Shown piece after piece: positions 56,663 to 64,000 of a DNA stretch of 64,000 bases. The stretch comes from Toxonevra muliebris. Taxonomy: Eukaryota > Arthropoda > Insecta > Diptera > Pallopteridae. The stretch spans positions 63,358,852 through 63,422,851 of the forward strand of contig OY829329.1 of NCBI GenBank assembly GCA_963691655.1, read 5' to 3'. Every line of letters starts with the position of its first letter. Position 1 is the stretch's first letter. Made by a program: the position numbers and the translations under genes. The notes beneath the pieces were generated by a model. It worked only from the letters and a program-made list of their open reading frames with translations. It made no database searches and had not been told where the DNA came from.

Positions 56663-59600
56663 TGCACAGTAATTTTGACTTAGTAAAAAAAATACAGTAA
56701 TTTGGAAATATTAAGTTTCACTATGCTCAGAACTTTTTCGGTAAAAATATTTTAAATTCTACTACTTTCAAAAAAATAATATCTCTACACAAAAGAATAA
56801 TTTTTATCAACAAAATGCAGATAAGTTTAAAACACATAAGAAAAATGTCATATTCTAAAAACATTGTTTTTCTTATTTATAATCTTTTACATATCATATA
56901 TTTATTGTCTTTTGGTCGTCTGTTAGAAATGGTGAAAAGTATTTACTAGGTGTTAACGTAAGACCATCGACCAAGGGAGCCGTCAAATAAAGTTACAGAT
57001 GCGCTTCCGTTTTCCAACAGAAAACAGGCAAAATCCACCAACTACCATTTTTAACCGATGGGCCAACATTAACCTTAGTTACATGACGACTAGCTTTGTC
57101 GGTCGATTAAGATAATTATTTCAAAGATAATTAAGAAGAAGAAAATGGAGTTTCTTATAAAGACGGTAGTCAGTGAAGAAAATCGGCACTATGCGCACTT
57201 TTGAGATTAATCAAGATTCTGATTATTTGGAATAAAATTATTCGAACAACATATTCAAAAATTTTTTTTTTATTTTTAATTTGTTGGATTTTTTTTTCAA
57301 TACTTATCTTTTTTGCGAGGTGGGGCAAAGTTTCACCGTTGCAGAAACTGGTTGCGCAAAAGAAAGCGCAAAGAAAAATATTGAAAAAAATACATAAAAT
57401 TGGAAATAAAAAGAAATTGTTCGAATAATTTTTTTCCAACTAATCAAAATCTCGATTAATCGAATAATTTCAATTTGGATTAATCAAAATCGTGATTAAT
57501 TGAATAATTGATTAATCAAGCATTTTAATTGCTCAGAATTGTTGATTAAACGATTAATCGCACAGCCCTAATTTCAATGCTTTTTTTATGCTTTTTCGAA
57601 TACAAAACAAAAAATATTACAAAAAAGAAATTTTGCGACGACCATAATCTTGGGTCACAAATTGAAAAAAAAATAAAAAAACAATTGGTTAGGTTGGAAA
57701 GCAATATTGATATTCGGCAACAACGCAAAAAAAAAACAAACATGTATCTACATATTCTCCGCAAAAAACCCATTCATATGAAACTATACGCAGTCTCACT
57801 TGGCGGCACTCTGTAAAAATGTGAGAGAGCCTAAGAAAAAAAACATCATGAGATTGCATGGGAGAGAGTAAAAGCAAAATAAATGAGTGGTTTTGCTCTT
57901 CCTCTTTACTGCGACTGCCCGCCCCCGAAACGAAGGCAACATATTTTGGAAAAGTTTTGAGAGATGCGCCTTCTATGTATTACATATTCTTTGGTCATAC
58001 CGTGATAGAAAAATTTTGTTACCAGATTTGGATCAGCGCATAAAATGAAATAGGTAGACACTCTTTTACAGTTTTTCAATAATATGAAACTTTACAGACC
58101 GGTGCCCTCTATTCATAGTGGTCACTTGTCAAACAATGTAAGTAGGCGTGGCATCACTCATACAAGCAATTCCTATAACAATCAATGCTCACAAAAATTC
58201 AAAAACAAGAACCAGTGTTTTTTTTTTGTTGTATGTTTCTGACAACATTCACAAGCATTTTTGGCTCATGTCAACAGATGTCACTATTTCTATTTCTAAT
58301 ACTCAAAGCGCACCGAGCATTCTATCTCCCAAAATCAAATTGCATTAAAATGTTATTCAACTCATAGTCAAAGAGTGTGCGTATGAGAGAGAAAGAGAGA
58401 GAGAGACAGGGAAAAAATCTCGGAAACTCTGAAAAGCCATACAGAACGTGTGTGTGTATATATTCGCATGCATCCTAGCTAAAAAAAAATCTGAATGAAC
58501 TATTTTCACGCTGGCGTCATCGTTTTCATTTACGTTTTCAGGCAGGCGCTACGCACGCTGAATTGTAAGATTTTTTTTCTTCTTTTTGCTATATATATAT
58601 TCGTTTTCTAAAATAATTTCACTTCTGTTTCGGTTTCTTTAATTTTTTTTTTTTTGCCTTTTTTTTATTGTCAACTGTTGGAGATTTCTTCACTTTTTCA
58701 TACTTTTCCTATGCTGTCATGAATGTATGAAGAGCTATACCTAAATATTTATACAAATTGCCTTGCATTATCGTATTAATGAGTTGTAGTTCCACCGGAT
58801 ATTATTTTCTATTTATTCTCACTGTGTAATAATTTCTGTTATAATTGCTACTAGCAGATACAAGGAGATGTTTTGGGTGTTTTGGGGTTAAATTTCTACT
58901 ATTTTTATATGCATTATAAGTCTTTTATATTATTTTTGTTTGTTTGAATGAAGTTTATAACAATTTATAAATTCTGGTAGCCCTTCGATGGTATAAATAT
59001 CTATTTCAATGTATGGTATGCAGTTAAAAACCACTATTTCTTATGTCATGAGATCTAAAATATTTATGTATTTAATTAACTTTCGATTCATGGAAAAATA
59101 ACAAAAAGAGGTCTGGCTGATCTTTTTAGCGGCATTTCCCGATAGGAGAACTGCAAACAGAAACAACAATGGCAACGTTTGCGCCATTGTTGTATAAATC
59201 GAAGCAGCGCATACGCATGCCATGAGAACAACCCTCGGAAAATTGAACCTCAAGTTTGTTAAATATTAAATTCGTATTTAAGCATAAGTTTTCATGAAAA
59301 TATATTTGTGAATTATGCAATAAAAGAGAATTAAAAAAAGAAAACAAAATCCGAAGTATTTACTATTTATGGTTCATTTAATTTCAAAGAGAGTCGGTAT
59401 AAGAGTTTGCATGAGAGTCGGTATAAGAGTTTGCATGAGAGACGTTCATGACAAATTGTAAGCATATATATGTGCATATATGTATGTATATAAACAAATC
59501 TCAATATGCTCAAAAGTATATTCAAGGCACCGTTCGTTTCAATAGAGTTAATATTGTTATTTTATTTAATGTTGGTCTCAATCTCTCTGGTTATATTTTC

Positions 59601-61593
59601 TCAAAATGCGCAGAAAATTTGTCAACTCAATTGAAACAAACTAGAAATATATACATACGTATATACATATATATATGGTTGAAATATACTTATACATTGA
59701 GTTGTTTGTGGAAACAAACAATAATTGAGAACATGAATGCCATCTTCTCTCTCTCTCTCTGCCTCTGCGCATGGATTTAATTTAAATTTATTCATGGCAG
59801 AATAATAGAGGTGTCCAACGTGTCACTCTCATTTTCATTCTGGATTCTCTACTGTCAAACCAAAAAAATCAAATTGGGTGCATAGCGTGTGCGCGTGTGT
59901 GTGTGTGTTTCGTGATTTCAGTTGATATAACAACCACTACGTTCAGGGCTCTTACTTCATATTTTGACAGTTAAGCTTAGTTTCTCTCCTGAATGCGGCT
60001 ATCATCCCTGCGGAATGTCAGGCATTTAATTAAGTACTAAATATTCTTCGCTCAGAACATAGTATATAGAAGAGACGAGGCGTCTCAGAATATAGAAAAT
60101 ACTCATTTTACAAAAGAATAATAAGTTAACTTGATGAAAATAAACTTTTGATGAAATAAATAAAATAAAACGTTCGAGTCTGGACAAGCATAAGCTCTAA
60201 TTTCGGGTCATCTGCTCAGGATTAGCACACAAACGGTTCGAAAAAACTTTTCTGATCTTTTTTTTTTTTGCAAACATCTTTAGAACTTCACTGTCGCGCA
60301 ACCTTAGAAACATATGAAAATCACCAGCAGGAGCCGCTTGTTGAATTTATTTGATACCATTGTAAAAGCTTATTTGGATAGTTAGATGTTAACCAATGTA
60401 AAGTTATAAGCGCTGAGCTCATATTTTTGCAGCAAGAATTTTCTCCCTTTTCATCCCTCTATCTCTTTGTCTCTTTATTTGCGCCCTAATCTTTAGATTT
60501 CTAGCATTTTTGGCTGATCTAAAACATTGAGCTAATTCGCATTGCTATAGTATTTTGCAGGACTTTATTGCAATTTATGATAAAGCACTTCATTATTGTC
60601 AGTTGCTCTCCAGCATCAGTGTGTGAGCATGAGAGAATGTATCCATACTTGAATATTTTTACCAAGCATTAAACTGAACTTCATTAAAAGCTGGTAAAAA
60701 AAATACTATATTTACACTCTAAAAAAAAATAAATTAAAATATTAAAATATTTCACTAACCGCTTGTTCTCTACTTTTATTCCTAAAACACACTAAAACCA
60801 GAAATTGAGGTGCCAAATCGAGTAAAAGGTTTGCTAGCTTGTTAAATTTTAAAGCATTTTCTTGATTTATGGATCAGAGCTCGATAACATCGTCAGTTCT
60901 TCATGTAGAAAAACGAAAATTTTTAAGAATTTTTTTTTAAGATATTTTATTACATATTAAAGTCGGATTTTTTTTTTTTTGTGAGGTTATTTAAGCTTTC
61001 AAGAATACAGACAAAAAAAATTTTAATTTTACATTTACCAAAGTCGAGTCTTAAAAAAAGTAGAGTCTCATGGCGGACAGTTAATCTCCGAAACGGTAAA
61101 TCTGAAATAAACATAAAAGTAGCATGTTGTAGATTAAGCTTTCTCCCACAGGAATATCAACCAGTTTTTTAAAAATCGTAAAAAAAAAATGTGCAGACTT
61201 TTGAAAAAAAAACACGCCCGTTCTTCGGATAATTTTCGTCTCGGAAATTGTTTTTGGGATTTATCGGAATAAATGTGGTTGATTATTGTGTTTTATAAAA
61301 TCAGTTCTTTAAAAATCGGCCCAGTCAATTCGAACTGTCGGTAATGAGACTTTACTTTTTTTTTAGACACGACTTTGGTGCCCTCTATAATTTAAATGTA
61401 AAATTAAAATTGAAAAAAAAAACTGTTTTGTATTCTTGAAAGGCTACATAACCTTAAAAAAATCACCGAATTTAATATGTAAAAAAATACCTTAAAAAAA
61501 ACTCACCGATTTTAATATGTAATAAAATACCTTAAAAAAAATTCTTAAAAATTGTAGTTTATTTTCGCATGATGTTCTGTAGTCTTATGGTCA
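56663..61593. other. Stretch without a supportable gene
   Basis: AT-rich sequence. It includes GATTAATC-rich palindromic sequence at 57190-57570 (right end GCACAGCCCTA, hAT-like), GA microsatellites at 58385-58406 and 59748-59760, and many short meaningless frames. Confidence 0.4.
57190..57571. repeat. GATTAATC-rich element with hAT-like right end
   Basis: GATTAATC/GATTAAT motifs occur near 57204 and repeatedly at 57453-57560, ending CGATTAATCGCACAGCCCTA. Read inverted, this is TAGGGCTGTGCGATTAATCG, a hAT-type end. The left end is eroded. Confidence 0.45.
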
Positions 61594-61888
61594 ATTGACG
61601 ACAGCAGCTACACGAACACACGACTACGAATTTCTGTCGGCTACAACTGTCGCGGTGTAGTCAGGTATTAAATACAATGGAAGCGGCACCACCTGCAGCA
61701 AGCACAGCCAAAACAACAAAAGTAACCACACTTCTCTCTCTGTCGCTTCTCACATTAGAAATGAATTTAAAATTGGCTACAGCCACAATTGTGGTCGGCG
61801 GTCATGCCGTCGCCAAAATAATCGTCTCCATAAGAACATGTTGTTTTTATAATTTGACAGATGTAGTCGTGTAGCTGCCGTCGTCAAT
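61594..61888. mobile_element. MITE with ATTGACGACRGCAGCTACAC ends
   Basis: ATTGACGACAGCAGCTACAC at 61594 and the inverse at 61888 (ATTGACGACGGCAGCTACAC) differ at one base in 20. CACGACTAC follows both. The 65-codon frame inside is a by-product. Target duplication is unclear. Confidence 0.75.
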
Positions 61889-62164
61889 GTGTATGGTGGA
61901 TTACCTTAAAAATCATGCTCGTGAATCTACTCCTTTTTTAGAGAACCTTCAATATGTAGGTTTGCTTCGATACTGATTTTACAGAGGTGTTCTCTAAATA
62001 CAAGTATTTTTTACGGAATCGGGGATAAATTTTTTTTTTCATTGAAGACAGATGTGCCTACAAAGCTCACTTAATGAGATTAGATATTTAAAGAACGGAG
62101 GTGGGTATGATGTTCCCAGATTATTCTTTCGAAGAAAGGCAAGAAAGAAATTTTATATGTGGGC

Positions 62165-62500
62165 GAAGGTTGCTGTGGTGTATTGGTTATATTCAGGACT
62201 TCAACGTATGGTGCCCGGATTCGATGCTCGACACGGTCAAAGTTCAAAAATTGGAAATAAAAGCGTCTCTTGCCTGGCAATGGCAAAAATTCAAAAGTAA
62301 AAATTGCTTTGCAAAACTGTTTACTCCGTGGTTAAGATTTGGCGCAAAACTGTAAAACTTTCTCTTCCTTTTGCTTTGCAAAACTGTTTACTCCGTGGTT
62401 CAGATTTGGCACAAAACTGTAAAACTTTCTCTTTCTTGTACAACTTGAATGGGTGCAAAAAGCTTGAGCTTCATAAGCTGTTGCGCCATAATAACATTAA
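62165..62500 (+). repeat. SINE family a, second copy with internal duplication
   Basis: The head is a decayed tRNA-like sequence (GCTGTGGTGTATTGG, GGATTCGATGCTC). The body has TGGCAATGGCAAA and GGCGCAAAACTGTAAAACTT, and the tail is GCTGTTGCGCCATAATAACA. A 62-base piece (62308-62369, TGCTTTGCAAAACTG...) is repeated in tandem at 62370-62431. Confidence 0.75.
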
Positions 62501-62519
62501 ATTTGATTTATAAGGAAGT

Positions 62520-63130
62520 GGGCATTAAGTTCCCAAATCGCTGCGGCCATCTAGGGCCTATTTTGATATCCCTCAAAGAATTTATTATATTTATAATTTT
62601 CCTATGAGTTTATTTCTTTTAAGAAAATTTAATATCTATTTAGGAGAACTATCCGCTATCTCTTGCGGTTGTAGGATAGAATTTAGTAAGTAACGAAGTC
62701 GGGTCCTCATTAGACCTTCACAGTGGCATAAAATATGTTCTGCTGTTTCTTTCCCCTCGTTACATATTCTGCACGTATCATCTTGTGCTAGACCCAATTT
62801 CGATAAGTGTTTATTGACCCTACAATGCCCTGTGTAGAGCCCTGTGGCAATTCGGATTTGATTCCTGCTTAAATTAAGCAATTGTTTAGTTCTGTGTTGA
62901 CAGATCTTTGGCATGAATGATTTAGCTTGTCTATCACCGGGGATTTCCCTCCAGCGAGTTACTGTACTAATTTTAACGCAACTCCATAGTAGGCAGCAGA
63001 ATGGTTGTGGTCCAGTGGATTTACTGGATTAGCTTTTCCTAGCAAGTTCGTCCGCCATTTCGTTGCCTACATTTCCCCTATGCCCGGGCACCCAAATGAG
63101 TTGCACTCTATTGTGAGACGTTAGACAGAT
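62520..63130 (-). mobile_element. LINE remnant (RNase H end, C-terminal Cys motif, 3' UTR)
   Basis: On the minus strand from 63125: RVQLIWVPGHRGNVGNEMAD and ELARKS (the RNase H C-terminal motif), a break near 63030, then NLSRNQIRIATGLYTGHCRV and the Cys motif CRICNEGKETAEHILCHC. The reading ends at 62636. It is the same structural region as in the LINE at 28739-29478, but clearly a different element. Confidence 0.8.
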
Positions 63131-64000
63131 TAGGAGCTGTAGGCAATAATATTTATATAGGCGAAAGTTGTACAGTTACGACGACTATTTACCACCCCTA
63201 TATTTAAAATTCTGCTTGACCAATTCTTATCGATTTTTAGGTCGATTTGAGTAAAATGTACTGCTACCAATTATAAACATTGAGATAGGCCAAGCTTACT
63301 GGGAAATCTTAGTAATGTTGTTGGCTCTAATGAAACCACTTTTCATATACACATATTTTCTTCTTACGAATGGTATGTATAAATAGGAGTAAATTTTTCT
63401 CCCAGTGTAAGTAGTCATCATATAAACGCATTCATCTCTCATTCTAAGCAAATGCGCTGCACGTTCGGTAATAAATAATATATATTTTTTTTATTTGTTA
63501 TTACGAAAAAAATTAAAGATGAAACAAACATTTGGAGACAAACATACAGAGAAAAGACAGAGAGTTGGATAGATAGATGGATGGATGGATGGATGGACAA
63601 TAAAATGCGAGCATGAAAACATTTGTACGACTTGTTGTTGTAGTTTGGACTGAGGCTGTCGTTTGTGGAATTTTGATATAATTTTTTTCATCTTTCGCGC
63701 TGGTAGCCGCTACAATCTGGTAGTGTATCCTTGAAAAGTAGGTAGGTAGTAGTAAGCACTAACTGTGGCAATTCCTTAAAAACTTTTTTATATTTTATAT
63801 GTATATTTTTTGTACCCTTTTTCAGCCTTGACTTACGTATGTCAACTGTCTTGCTAAACACATGTAGACATAAATGTCATATTGTATGTCGAAGCAAAAA
63901 TGCATTTGATGTGCAGACGACACATGCGCATTTTTTCATTATCTCTAAAGATATACCTGCTTGCCTGCTTCTACATACTCCATACTTAATCGATTATCAT
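63131..64000. other. End of window, no gene seen
   Basis: AT-rich sequence with a GATG/GATA microsatellite at about 63566-63597 (ATGGATGGATGGATGG). Confidence 0.5.

Noticed and set aside
61677..61874. 65-codon Ala/Thr-rich frame
   Set aside because: It lies wholly inside a MITE defined by inverted ends.

Overview
The window looks like nuclear DNA of an acalyptrate fly (Diptera, plausibly a tephritid fruit fly). It is AT-rich, has short fly-type introns with GTAAGT-like donors, is dense in small DNA transposons, SINEs and LINE remnants, and carries two recognisable insect genes, both on the plus strand. The species assignment is an inference from gene content and style; no diagnostic marker was found.

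Gene 1 is a choline kinase (CHKA/CHKB type; probable orthologue of Drosophila CG2201). Seven exons between 51642 and 53370 encode a 437-residue catalytic core with the Brenner motif (HND...N) and the IDFEY magnesium motif. The first core exon begins in phase 0 and has no start codon of its own that would give a sensible N-terminus. Upstream lie four separate ATG-containing segments, each ending in phase 0 at a good 5' splice site: A (5608-5706, lysine-rich), B (8159-8653, 165 residues), C (15545-15616, cysteine-rich, palmitoylation-like) and D (42637-42654, six residues). I read them as alternative first coding exons, giving isoforms of about 470, 602, 461 and 443 residues. The gene would then span about 48 kb. 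Gene 2 is a two-domain galectin (25345-26902, three coding exons, 419 residues) nested on the same strand in the choline kinase intron.

The rest is mostly repeats. Several transposons can be bounded to the base from target-site duplications. These are hAT-like elements with 8-bp duplications (13065-13868, 32015-33130, 36039-36923, 44114-45145, 45828-46732), a Tc1/mariner DD37E-type element with perfect 27-bp ends (34889-37065), a near-intact mariner (about 19245-20309), TA-flanked and TTAA-flanked MITEs, 5'-truncated LINEs with 13-bp duplications (28739-29478 and 40186-41780), and SINEs with 11-14 bp duplications. Many are nested; around 43.6-45.4 kb the nest is three or four deep.

The observations most worth following are: the four interchangeable N-termini of choline kinase; a SINE superfamily with one shared core but different tRNA-like heads and tails, two of whose tails match the 3' ends of LINEs in the same window; a dimeric SINE inserted as one unit; a roughly 1.8-kb element with about 500-bp inverted arms that carries an intron-containing gene remnant (54855-56662); and a 9-bp minisatellite of about 127 apparently perfect copies in a 2-kb purine/pyrimidine-segregated block next to the galectin gene.

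From 56.7 kb to the end, and in 1-1.7 kb, I see no supportable gene.
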